Assembly: GCA_029987235.1 (NCBI GenBank)
Contig: DALTWF010000011.1
Span: 1 to 44,790 of the forward strand
From: Methanocorpusculum sp.
GTDB lineage: Archaea > Halobacteriota > Methanomicrobia > Methanomicrobiales > Methanocorpusculaceae
Direction of reading: 5' to 3'
DNA: 44,790 nt
The translations under genes and the position numbers were made by a program. Each line of letters begins with the position of its first letter. Positions within the stretch are counted from its first letter, which is position 1. The notes below the pieces were generated by a model, which saw nothing but the letters and a program-made list of their open reading frames with translations, did no database searches and had not been told where the DNA came from. Positions 17,287 to 24,869 of the stretch are shown here, piece after piece.

Positions 17287-17517
17287 TCACTGCTTTTCTA
17301 TTTTACCGAGGGCTTCAATGAATTTGTACGTGAGTTTTACCGTTCCGCCGCCGATATGACGGATTACGACCGGTGATTCCTCTGCAACCGGAATAAGGAG
17401 CTTGTGTGTTTCATAGACGAAAACAACTGCACCGTCCTTAACATATTCTGATGCATCGGCACCGGTTAGTTTGCAGCATCCGGCATCCGTTATCTGTTCT
17501 TTCAGGGAGTTCCACAT
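17287..17517 (-). CDS. Small protein of unknown function, upstream of nfo
   Basis: I do not recognise this 76-residue protein. It begins MWNSLKEQITDAGCCKL, is acidic in its first half, and contains a hydrophobic strand VVFVYETHKLLIPV followed by IRHIGGGTVKLTYKFIEAL. The pattern of short strands ending in a helix suggests a small alpha-beta fold. No membrane segment or zinc motif is seen. It lies directly upstream of the endonuclease IV gene, with the start of the latter five bases after its stop, so the two are probably one transcription unit. Confidence 0.65.
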   Translation of the reverse strand: MWNSLKEQITDAGCCKLTGADASEYVKDGAVVFVYETHKLLIPVAEESPVVIRHIGGGTVKLTYKFIEALGKIEKQ

Positions 17518-17536
17518 ACCCTACAGATAGGTTGTG

Positions 17537-17543
17537 AAAAAAA
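17537..17543 (-). terminator. Oligo-T terminator after marker protein 11
   Basis: Seven A residues on the plus strand give T7 on the minus strand, about 14 bases beyond the stop of the marker protein 11 gene (17558). Confidence 0.45.
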
Positions 17544-17557
17544 GTATAGTTTGTGTT

Positions 17558-18514
17558 TTACGGTTTTTCACCGAAGAGACCTGCCGCCTCAACACCCGCT
17601 TCCGCCCAGAGCAGCGCGCCAAGACATCCGATTCTTCCCTTGCTGTTTGCCGAATCAATGTAGGTCACACCAAGTTTTGCAGCTTCTGCAACTGCTTCTT
17701 CCGTTGTTAAAAGCACAGTCTTGATTTTTTCCGCATAATCGGACTTCGGCAGGTCGATTCCGCACCAGTAGCAGATTCCGGTATCTTCACTCTGGGTTCT
17801 TTCTTCGACAAAGGATTTGACAAAGGCAATCAGTTCCTCTTTTTTATCCGGACGCACTGCAAAGCAGATGGTTGAACCCGTGCAGTTTGTGGTCTTGTTC
17901 GGTGCCTTCGGATTTAACTGCACAATTCTCATGCCGAGGAAAATCGCGCCGTCAATTGCGCATGCCTCTCCGCATTTCATGGCAAGAACCCAGGTGGCAC
18001 CGCCGTTTTTGTTGTCTGTATCGTCAATGCCGAAGGTGATTTTCTCATATTTCGGAAGCACGATTGTGCTTCTGCAAATTCGGGCGCCGCCGACTTTTAA
18101 ATCCTCTTCACTTGCATATTCCGTGCGGATTACACCCGGCGCCTGGGCAAGACATGCTGCAACACCCACTCCGGCACCTGCCGCACCAGCCCATGAAGTA
18201 TAGACTTCATCCCCTTTGACCACGACTGCCTCCAGTGCCTGACCACCAAGTTCGGTGTCTGCCGGTCCGAATTTTACCGGAAAAGAACCGAGCCGCGCAC
18301 GCATGCGCATAGTGGTACCTTCGGTTTTTGCATCAAGAAGCGCACCACCCGCACGGCGCCTGTTCATGTGATCCCATTCAATAGGTCCGCGTGCGTGACA
18401 CTGTTCGTGCAGTTCTGCAACACCTGCTTTTTCATCGACCATAACCAGTAAACGGTGGCAGAAAAGGGTGCCGAACTTTTCATTTACTTCTTTGGGGGTA
18501 AGTGTGATAGTCAT
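17558..18514 (-). CDS. Methanogenesis marker protein 11
   Basis: The protein (318 residues from the ATG at 18514) matches methanogenesis marker protein 11, a family found in methanogens but of unknown biochemical role. The recognisable stretch is KITFGIDDTDNKNGGATWVLAMKCG, which resembles the nucleotide-binding segment (GxDDTD) of the TiaS/tRNA-Ile agmatinyl synthetase group, and a later GICYWCGIDLP region with two Cys. The frame is open to 18595, but the first 27 residues of that version are unlike the rest, and MTITLTPKEVNEKFG is the natural start. The rubredoxin gene is divergent with about 120 bases between the two starts. Confidence 0.88.
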   Translation of the reverse strand: MTITLTPKEVNEKFGTLFCHRLLVMVDEKAGVAELHEQCHARGPIEWDHMNRRRAGGALLDAKTEGTTMRMRARLGSFPVKFGPADTELGGQALEAVVVKGDEVYTSWAGAAGAGVGVAACLAQAPGVIRTEYASEEDLKVGGARICRSTIVLPKYEKITFGIDDTDNKNGGATWVLAMKCGEACAIDGAIFLGMRIVQLNPKAPNKTTNCTGSTICFAVRPDKKEELIAFVKSFVEERTQSEDTGICYWCGIDLPKSDYAEKIKTVLLTTEEAVAEAAKLGVTYIDSANSKGRIGCLGALLWAEAGVEAAGLFGEKP

Positions 18515-18600
18515 TTTTGTTACCGGAAATTTCGTTGACAGAAATATCGGTTGCAAAAACATAAAAAGTATTCGTTTTTCTCCCTCGGTATCCAAATCCG

Positions 18601-18613
18601 AATATACTTATAT
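18601..18613 (+). promoter_or_regulatory. TATA-like element of the rubredoxin gene
   Basis: AATATACTTATAT is centred about 28 bases upstream of the ATG at 18635. This placement suggests transcription starts close to the start codon. Confidence 0.4.
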
Positions 18614-18634
18614 TCCAAAGACATACATTGTATC

Positions 18635-18847
18635 ATGTCTCGATGGTATTGCATTTACTGCGGATGGATTTACGATGAAGAAAAGGGTGACCCAAAACAT
18701 GGTATTGAACCGGGAACGAAATACGAAGACATTCCCGACCAGTGGAAATGTCCGCTCTGTCTTATTCCGAAATCCAAACCCGGATTATTCAAAAAACTTC
18801 CTGATGAACAGCCCCACCGGGATGAAACTCAGGAATTCTCTATATAA
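18635..18847 (+). CDS. Rubredoxin
   Basis: This 70-residue electron carrier has one iron bound by two CxxC knuckles: WYCIYCGWIYD near the N terminus and KCPLCLIPKS near residue 45. The region between them carries the conserved GIEPGTKYEDIPDQW stretch. A C-terminal tail of about 20 residues beyond the second knuckle is longer than in minimal rubredoxins. The frame is open upstream to 18551, but those residues are not rubredoxin-like, and the TATA element supports the ATG at 18635. In anaerobes rubredoxin often serves oxygen and peroxide detoxification; no partner oxidoreductase is encoded next to it. T8 follows the stop codon. Confidence 0.92.
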   Translation: MSRWYCIYCGWIYDEEKGDPKHGIEPGTKYEDIPDQWKCPLCLIPKSKPGLFKKLPDEQPHRDETQEFSI

Positions 18848-18848
18848 C

Positions 18849-18856
18849 TTTTTTTT
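18849..18856 (+). terminator. Oligo-T terminator after rubredoxin
   Basis: Eight T residues start one base after the rubredoxin stop codon, followed by more T-rich sequence. Confidence 0.55.
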
Positions 18857-18929
18857 CTTCTTTTCACCATCCGTCTTTGTTCCCAACAGAGAATTACATA
18901 TCTGAGTGAGAACATATACTATATACATT

Positions 18930-19811
18930 ATGAAACTGCAGCTTCCCGACTCCAAAACAGCCGGCGTATCTCTTAAAAACCACATGCTTTTAGCAGCAGG
19001 CGTGCTTGGTACCACGGCAGCGTCCCTGTCGCGTATGCTTTCCAAAGGCGCAGGCGGGGTTGTTACCAAATCCATCGGTCCGGTCCCGATTCCGGGTCAT
19101 CACGGCCCCGCTCTTCTCCCGATAGATGGCGGGTTAATGAACGCCATGGGACTTCCCAACCCGTCAAAAGAATTTGTAAACGAAATAGCAAATATCCCCA
19201 AAGAAAACGTCGTTGTCAGCATATTCGGCGGAACTCCGAAAGAATTCGGCGAAGTTGCCTCATGGTTTGCTGATGCCGCGGCGTTTGAACTCAACCTCTC
19301 CTGCCCTCATGCGGAAGGATACGGTGCCTCTATCGGCATAAATCCGGATGTTGTCCGTGAATGCACCGAAATCGTAAAGACCTATGGTAAACCGGTCTGG
19401 GTAAAACTCACCCCGAACGTTACGGACATCAAAGTCATCGGCCGTGCAGCAGAAAAAGGCGGCGCTGACGCAATAGTCGCCATAAATACCGTAAAAGCCA
19501 TGCGCATCTCAACCGAACTGCGCCGCCCCATACTTGGCAATAAATTCGGCGGACTGTCCGGAAAAGCGATATTTCCCATCGCCGTGCGCTCGGTTTACGA
19601 TTTATACGACGCCGTAAGCATTCCGATTATCGGCTGCGGCGGAATAGACTCTGCAGACAATGTACTTGAGATGATGATGGCAGGCGCCTCTGCAGTTGAA
19701 ATCGGCAGCGCAGTCTACGAAGACGTTGACATCTTTGCAAAAATAGCCGCAGACCTCTATGCTGAAGACGGCATACCAGCATCTGAAATAGTGGGGTGCG
19801 CACATGAATAA
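18930..19811 (+). CDS. pyrD: Dihydroorotate dehydrogenase B, catalytic subunit
   Basis: PyrD oxidises dihydroorotate to orotate in pyrimidine synthesis, using FMN. The protein is 293 residues. Seen are the NLSCPHAEGYG stretch (with the active-site Cys of class 1B enzymes), VWVKLTPNVTD, AINTVKAM, FGGLSGKAIFPIAVR and the FMN phosphate region PIIGCGGI. The ATG at 18930 gives MKLQLPD, typical for the family; a GTG at 18906 in frame is less likely. Its stop overlaps the start of pyrK by eight bases, so the two subunits are made together. Confidence 0.94.
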   Translation: MKLQLPDSKTAGVSLKNHMLLAAGVLGTTAASLSRMLSKGAGGVVTKSIGPVPIPGHHGPALLPIDGGLMNAMGLPNPSKEFVNEIANIPKENVVVSIFGGTPKEFGEVASWFADAAAFELNLSCPHAEGYGASIGINPDVVRECTEIVKTYGKPVWVKLTPNVTDIKVIGRAAEKGGADAIVAINTVKAMRISTELRRPILGNKFGGLSGKAIFPIAVRSVYDLYDAVSIPIIGCGGIDSADNVLEMMMAGASAVEIGSAVYEDVDIFAKIAADLYAEDGIPASEIVGCAHE

Positions 19812-20565
19812 CGAAGCAGTTCCGCAAATCACCTCAATAACCTGCATTGTTGACGAATCCCCGAGCGTAAAGACCTTTGTTTTTGACAAAGTCTTTGACG
19901 TTTCCCCCGGACAGTTCTGCATGGTCTGGGTTCCGGGTGTTGACGAAATACCGATGGCGTTTTCCGCTGCAAATTCTATCACCGTAATGAACGTCGGAGA
20001 AGCAACCAAAGCCTTGTTTGCACTGAAAGCAGGCGACAAAATAGGCATCCGGGGTCCGTTTGGAAACGGATTTAAGCCGCAGGGAAAAGTACTTGCAGTC
20101 GCCGGCGGAATCGGCGTAACCCCGCTGTTTACTTTGGCCGCAACCGGTGAAGTAGACACCTTTGTACTTGGCGCACGCACGTCTAAAGAACTCATCTTCA
20201 AAGAAGAGCTTGCGAAACTTACTGACCTCAAAATTGCAACAGATGACGGAACAGAAGGCGTACACGGCTTTGTAACCAATATTCTTGAAACCCTGCCGCT
20301 TGAAGAATATGACACCATCTGCGTCTGCGGTCCTGAAATGATGATGAAAGGCATATTAAAGATGCTGCAGGACAAAGGACTTGAAGCCCGGTCCCAGTTT
20401 TCCATGCACCGCTACATGAAATGCGCAATAGGTGTCTGCGGCTCATGCTGCATTGACCCGACAGGCGAACGGGTCTGCAGAGACGGTCCCGTCTTTTGCG
20501 GAACCGTTCTTGCAAAAGGAGAACTCGGCCAGCACATGAGAGGACCGGACGGAAAGAGGATGTAA
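19804..20565 (+). CDS. pyrK: Dihydroorotate dehydrogenase electron transfer subunit
   Basis: PyrK carries FAD and a [2Fe-2S] cluster and passes electrons from PyrD to NAD. The protein (253 residues) has an FAD-binding barrel (PGQFCMVWVPGVDEIPMAFS), an NAD-binding domain with GGIGVTPLFTLA, and a C-terminal cluster motif CAIGVCGSCCIDPTGERVC in which four Cys are spaced x4, x2 and x9. It overlaps pyrD by eight bases. The next gene follows after four bases, so the transcript may continue into the CpXC genes. Confidence 0.95.
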   Translation: MNNEAVPQITSITCIVDESPSVKTFVFDKVFDVSPGQFCMVWVPGVDEIPMAFSAANSITVMNVGEATKALFALKAGDKIGIRGPFGNGFKPQGKVLAVAGGIGVTPLFTLAATGEVDTFVLGARTSKELIFKEELAKLTDLKIATDDGTEGVHGFVTNILETLPLEEYDTICVCGPEMMMKGILKMLQDKGLEARSQFSMHRYMKCAIGVCGSCCIDPTGERVCRDGPVFCGTVLAKGELGQHMRGPDGKRM

Positions 20566-20569
20566 TACT

Positions 20570-21196
20570 ATGAAACCCGAAGTAAAAGTAATAACCTGCC
20601 CGAAATGCGGCGCAAGACAGGAATTCACCCTGTATCCGACAATTAACGGAAACAACGCGGATTTACGCGAAAAATTCCTTGACGGAAGTCTGACCACGAT
20701 AACCTGCAGCGAGTGCGGTTTTTCCGGCGCGGTCGAATATCCGATGTTCTATCATGACATGGATGAAAAATATTCTATCTTTTTCCACCCGGATGCAGAC
20801 GAACGTACTGCAGTTCTTCCTCCGACGCTTCCGGCGCATATGATTAAGGAGTTCCGCCTCCGCCTTGTGCACACGCAGGATGCATTCCGCGAAAAGATTT
20901 TCATTTTCCGCGACAAACTCGATGACAGAATTGTCGAGCTCGTTAAAGACGCGATATTAAAGGAAATGGATGCAAAAAAAGAAGAGAAAATGCCTGATGC
21001 GCTCTTCTATGCGCAGGATATGTTTGCCTGCGAAGGGCGCAGTCTTGTGTTTGTGCCGCGGAGGGGAAAAGAGTATCTTGAGCCGGTGAAAATTCCGTTC
21101 AAGACGTATGAAGACATTAAGAAAATGATGCACGGCATCTGGGAACGACCTGTTGAGGGATACTCGGTTGTCGATAAGGTGTGGATTTCGCAATGA
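20570..21196 (+). CDS. CpXC-type zinc-binding protein, first copy
   Basis: The protein (208 residues) has an N-terminal CpXC-like domain: CPKCG at residues 10-14 and CSECG at about 45-49, with the typical FYHDMDEKYSIFF segment after it. CpXC domains are of unknown function and are named for their paired CxxC motifs. The rest forms a second alpha-beta part ending in VDKVWISQ. The next gene starts in overlap (ATGA) and encodes a paralogue with the same plan, which points to tandem duplication. It follows pyrK after four bases, but no role in pyrimidine synthesis is suggested by its sequence. Confidence 0.75.
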   Translation: MKPEVKVITCPKCGARQEFTLYPTINGNNADLREKFLDGSLTTITCSECGFSGAVEYPMFYHDMDEKYSIFFHPDADERTAVLPPTLPAHMIKEFRLRLVHTQDAFREKIFIFRDKLDDRIVELVKDAILKEMDAKKEEKMPDALFYAQDMFACEGRSLVFVPRRGKEYLEPVKIPFKTYEDIKKMMHGIWERPVEGYSVVDKVWISQ

Positions 21197-21936
21197 TTGA
21201 AGAAGATGCGCCGATTGATGTTGAAGACAGTGTAATCTGCCCGATTTGCGGTCATGAGCAGGAAATAACGGTTACTCCGACTGTAAACGTTACTTCCGAC
21301 CCTGAGATGCGGGAAAAAGTCATATCAGATGAGATTTTCCTCTTCACCTGCGACAAGTGCGGATTTCGGGGTTTTGCCGGTTTTCCGATGGTGTATGAAG
21401 ATAAAGAGACGAACGGCGGATTCCTGCTTTATCTTGAGCCGGACTGCGAGGACCGCGAGGTTGGTATTGAAGGTGATATTGCAGACCAGGTTATCTACCG
21501 GGAAAAGCCGATGCGGCTGGTTACTGACGTTAATTCGCTCAAGGAAAAGATTTACATTTTTGAGGCGGGTCTTGACGACCGTGTAATGGAACTTTTCAAG
21601 ATGCTTGCGTTAACGAAACTTGTGTCTGATGATGAATCGAAAAAGCCGGATGAACTCAGGTTTATGAAGATTGATGCGGAGGGCGAGGATGAAATTGTAT
21701 GCCTTGCGGCGTTCCGCGAGGGGCAGTGTCTTGGCACTCTGGAACTGCCGTATGCGCTTTATCAGACCTGTGTGATTACGGGGGGTCCTATATGGGATGT
21801 TCCGGTTACCGAGTGTGCTGCGGTTGATCAGCGGTGGATTCTTGAGCGGATGAAGGAGGCGGAGGAAGAAGAATCTCACGACGGATGCAAAGAAGAAGAC
21901 TGTGCAGGATGTGCACATCACTGCCCTGAAAAATAA
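21193..21936 (+). CDS. CpXC-type zinc-binding protein, second copy
   Basis: This 247-residue paralogue of the preceding protein has CPICG, CDKCG, FPMVYEDKETNGGFLLYL and a similar C-terminal half (KIYIFEAGLDDRVMELFK compared with KIFIFRDKLDDRIVELVK). It ends in an extra acidic, Cys-rich tail (CKEEDCAGCAHHC) that could bind another metal ion and has no match in the first copy. I chose the ATG at 21193, whose ATGA overlaps the previous stop; an earlier GTG at 21181 is unlikely. Its 3' third uses more G-ending codons than the first copy. The function is unknown. Confidence 0.74.
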   Translation: MIEEDAPIDVEDSVICPICGHEQEITVTPTVNVTSDPEMREKVISDEIFLFTCDKCGFRGFAGFPMVYEDKETNGGFLLYLEPDCEDREVGIEGDIADQVIYREKPMRLVTDVNSLKEKIYIFEAGLDDRVMELFKMLALTKLVSDDESKKPDELRFMKIDAEGEDEIVCLAAFREGQCLGTLELPYALYQTCVITGGPIWDVPVTECAAVDQRWILERMKEAEEEESHDGCKEEDCAGCAHHCPEK

Positions 21937-21940
21937 ATCT

Positions 21941-21957
21941 CTATTTTTGAAAAAAAA
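21941..21957. terminator. Bidirectional oligo-T terminator
   Basis: CTATTTTTG followed by A8 gives an oligo-T run on each strand between the convergent second CpXC gene and the DEAD-box helicase gene. Confidence 0.5.
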
Positions 21958-23871
21958 TTACTCGTAGAAGGAATCCGCGTAATTATCGCGCGGTGCTGCC
22001 TTCTTATCTCCGTACGACCTGCGTCCGCCGTCTCTGCGGTCTCCTCCGCGTCTGTCACCGCCCTTAAATCCGCGGTCTCCCCCGTATCTTCTTCCGCCGT
22101 CACGGTCGCCGTACGACCTGCGGTTGCCGTCTCTTCTGTCGCCTCCGCGCCTGTCGCCCCCGTAGGACCGGCGGCGCTCGCGGCGGTCTTCACCATCGCC
22201 TTCGGGCCGTGGCGTTGCAACAGCAATCTCAACTTCATTTCCGCGGATAGTTGCCTTGCTCATGACCTCTTTTACATGGTCGGCATGCTCAAGCGGCACC
22301 TCGACAAAGGAGTAGTTGCCGTATAAATCGATTCTGCCGATACAGGAACCCGGAATACCGCATTCACCTGCAATAGCACCAACGAAATCCTTCGGACGAA
22401 TCTGCTGGTTCTTGCCGACGGAAATACGGAATCTGACCATGCCGGATTCAGCGCCGCAGTTCTCGTACGTTCCTTCCTCAACCGGCTCGCGCGGCTCGAT
22501 AGGACCTGAAGTGTACGTACTCTTCGGTGCGGAAATCTCCTCGGTCTGCTGCACATTGCGTGTCTTGTCCATGTGCATCTTCAGTAAGGCTGCTGCGACT
22601 TCGATACTTGAAACCTCAGGCGCATCTTCGGTATCAGTCTCAAGAAGTTTCTCAACCATCGGCAGATAAATTTCCAAATCGCCTTCCTTAATGACATTGC
22701 GGACCTTGTCTAAGAAGAGCTGCATTTTCATCTCGGTGACATCATCCAAAGTCGGCAGCGGTGTTTTTGCAATCTTGATTTTTGCATACCGCTGAATGTC
22801 GCGCAGTTTGTAAATCTCACGGGGTGCAACAAAGGTCACCGATTTGCCAGCACGGCCTGCACGACCGGTTCTGCCGATTCTGTGCACATAATACTCGACA
22901 TCCTGCGGAACATCATAGTTGAAAACAATATCAACGTCGTCAACATCAATTCCGCGTGCCGCAACATCGGTTGCAATCAGTAAATCAATGACACCTGAAC
23001 GGAACCGTGCCATAACGCGGTCGCGCTGCATCTGTTTCATGTCGCCGTGAAGCGCTTCAACGAAATAGCCGCGTGCCTGAAGTGATGTCATTAATTCATC
23101 GACCATGCGTTTGGTGTTGCAGAAAACAAGCGCCAGTTCGGGGTTGTTCATATCAAGAAGACGGCAGAGCGCTTCAAGTTTGTCGCGCTCGCGCACTTCG
23201 ATATAGGTCTGCTCAATCTGCGGCACGGTAAGTTCGCGGCGCGTGATTTTGACAAAGACCGGGTCTTTCTGGAAGCGCTTGGTGATGTCAAGAATCGGCC
23301 CGGGCATGGTTGCCGAGAACAGAATTGTCTGGCGTTCTTCCGGCGTTTCTGCAAAGATTTCTTCGATATCCTCGCGGAATCCCATGTCAAGCATCTGGTC
23401 GGCTTCATCAAGCACGAACATCTTGACGTTTTCAAGTGAAAGGGTGCCGCGTTTGATGTGGTCGATTACACGACCCGGTGTTCCGATTACAACCTGAACT
23501 GAGCCGCGCAGTGCGCGAAGCTGGCGTTCAATCGGCTGTCCGCCGTAAATCGGGACTACGGATAATCCCTTTTTGTATTTCATCAGATGCGAGAATTCTT
23601 CTGCGGTCTGAATTGCAAGTTCCCGTGTAGGGGATAATACGATTGCCTGAACTTTTTTGTTTTCAGGGTCGAGTTTTTCAATAATTGGAATCCCAAAAGC
23701 TGCTGTTTTTCCCGTTCCTGTCTGTGCCTGTCCGGTGACGTCTTTTCCCTCAAGAATCTGTGGAATCGCCATTAACTGAATCGGTGTTGCCTCTTCAAAT
23801 CCCATGTCGCTTACTGCCTGAATTACTTCCTGGCTTATAGCGAAATCCGCGAATGTTTTAGTTTCCTCCAT
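21958..23871 (-). CDS. DEAD-box RNA helicase with RG-rich tail
   Basis: This RNA helicase of the DeaD/CshA kind probably unwinds structured RNA in ribosome assembly or at low temperature. The protein is 637 residues. A Q motif region (GFEEATPIQ) is followed by AQTGTGKT at 49-56, DEAD in VLDEADQMLDMGF near 155, SAT in LFSATMP, and motif VI HRIGRTGRAGRAG. After the helicase core (about 1-370) comes a helical linker, then a DbpA-type RNA-binding domain (about 470-555). The tail from about 560 is made of repeats of RRGGDRR/GG and YGGDR, a typical RGG-like RNA-binding tail. The gene stands alone, with its own AT-rich upstream region. Confidence 0.95.
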   Translation of the reverse strand: MEETKTFADFAISQEVIQAVSDMGFEEATPIQLMAIPQILEGKDVTGQAQTGTGKTAAFGIPIIEKLDPENKKVQAIVLSPTRELAIQTAEEFSHLMKYKKGLSVVPIYGGQPIERQLRALRGSVQVVIGTPGRVIDHIKRGTLSLENVKMFVLDEADQMLDMGFREDIEEIFAETPEERQTILFSATMPGPILDITKRFQKDPVFVKITRRELTVPQIEQTYIEVRERDKLEALCRLLDMNNPELALVFCNTKRMVDELMTSLQARGYFVEALHGDMKQMQRDRVMARFRSGVIDLLIATDVAARGIDVDDVDIVFNYDVPQDVEYYVHRIGRTGRAGRAGKSVTFVAPREIYKLRDIQRYAKIKIAKTPLPTLDDVTEMKMQLFLDKVRNVIKEGDLEIYLPMVEKLLETDTEDAPEVSSIEVAAALLKMHMDKTRNVQQTEEISAPKSTYTSGPIEPREPVEEGTYENCGAESGMVRFRISVGKNQQIRPKDFVGAIAGECGIPGSCIGRIDLYGNYSFVEVPLEHADHVKEVMSKATIRGNEVEIAVATPRPEGDGEDRRERRRSYGGDRRGGDRRDGNRRSYGDRDGGRRYGGDRGFKGGDRRGGDRRDGGRRSYGDKKAAPRDNYADSFYE

Positions 23872-23938
23872 TCTGATATACTTGTTGGTTGTGAAACCTT
23901 ATTAAATAAAAGGTGGGAAGGGGTGATTCATAAACATG

Positions 23939-23975
23939 AAACACTCCAAAAAGTATTGAAAAAAAGTGTTTTCTT
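23939..23975 (-). terminator. Inverted repeat at the end of the deoxyribosyltransferase gene
   Basis: AAACACT and AGTGTTT flank an A-rich stretch just beyond the stop codon (23974-23976) of the minus-strand gene, so its transcript would form a short stem beside a U-rich segment. It lies upstream of the DEAD-box gene's promoter region only by position on the other side. Confidence 0.35.
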
Positions 23976-24831
23976 AATCCTGATTTATCGACACCGGCTT
24001 TTCCTGCAGGAACGGATCAAGCACAACCTCAAGCTCTTCCAGCCCGTGAATAACCTCCGCATCCATTTCAAGCATCAGATTCACCGCTTCATTCCCGGAA
24101 AAACGCCTGAAATCCGTACGCAGCGCAATAACCCGCTTACCGCATGCCGCAGCATAGCCCATTTCCCAGGCCGTACCCGAATCCGCATCCGCACCGTCAA
24201 TAACCCCCACCACAATATCCGCCTCTTTCAGGGCCGCAAGATTTGACTGATAAATAATCTTTTCCCGCTGCATACCGCGCGCTTCTTTGGTATCGTCCAG
24301 CGCCTGAGGCAGATGCACTTCGAAATGGAGGCGCTTTAACGTTTCTGCAACCTTCAGATTAAAGGCCCGCTCCGCCTCGGAAAAGAGCGGCGCTGCAAGA
24401 TACACGCGCGACTTGGCAAACTCAACCGCATCAAGCAGCGGGATATCATCAAAACGCTTGAGAAACATACCCGGCCCAGAAGTCTTTACCGAAGTGTAAT
24501 ACGTAGTGGTAACCCCGCACGTAGGCGATGAATTCACCCCGAGGATAAAGAGCGGACGCTCGCCGCGCTCTTCAATAATTCTGCGCACATCAGCCTCAAG
24601 TTTGTCAAGCAGTGTAAGAAACTCAGGCGTATCAAGCCGGTCAACAAAAGAACCCGGAGAATGCGGACCGCCGAAATAAATCGTCTCGGGACACGGCATA
24701 GGAACAACTTCAATCTTGTTTTTCCGGCACCGTTCAAGACATTTAATGTAGCATTCCCGGTCAGCATCAGTCGTTATTCCTGTTGCACGAAGACCCGGTG
24801 TTAAAATACAGGGGGATGCAAGTATATACAT
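23974..24831 (-). CDS. DUF523-like and nucleoside 2-deoxyribosyltransferase-like fusion protein
   Basis: The protein (285 residues) has two parts. The first (about 1-150) starts MYILASPCILTPGLRATG and contains GVNSSPTCGVTTTYYT; these Cys motifs resemble DUF523, the family that includes the 2-thiouracil desulfurase TudS. The second (about 160-285) resembles the nucleoside 2-deoxyribosyltransferase fold: RVYLAAPLFSEAER, then EADIVVGVIDGADADSGTAWEMGYA, the latter with the catalytic Glu region of that family. The combination suggests an enzyme of nucleobase or nucleoside salvage or removal of damaged bases, but the substrate is not known. It is monocistronic. Confidence 0.75.
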   Translation of the reverse strand: MYILASPCILTPGLRATGITTDADRECYIKCLERCRKNKIEVVPMPCPETIYFGGPHSPGSFVDRLDTPEFLTLLDKLEADVRRIIEERGERPLFILGVNSSPTCGVTTTYYTSVKTSGPGMFLKRFDDIPLLDAVEFAKSRVYLAAPLFSEAERAFNLKVAETLKRLHFEVHLPQALDDTKEARGMQREKIIYQSNLAALKEADIVVGVIDGADADSGTAWEMGYAAACGKRVIALRTDFRRFSGNEAVNLMLEMDAEVIHGLEELEVVLDPFLQEKPVSINQD

Positions 24832-24869
24832 ACACTACTATTCGTGATTAAAAAATAAAAAGAGTGAGG

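Noticed and set aside
19602..20405. Long minus-strand open frame of 267 residues opposite pyrD and pyrK
   Set aside because: It is Ser/Pro-rich and lies antisense to two well-identified genes; it is a shadow of their codon use.
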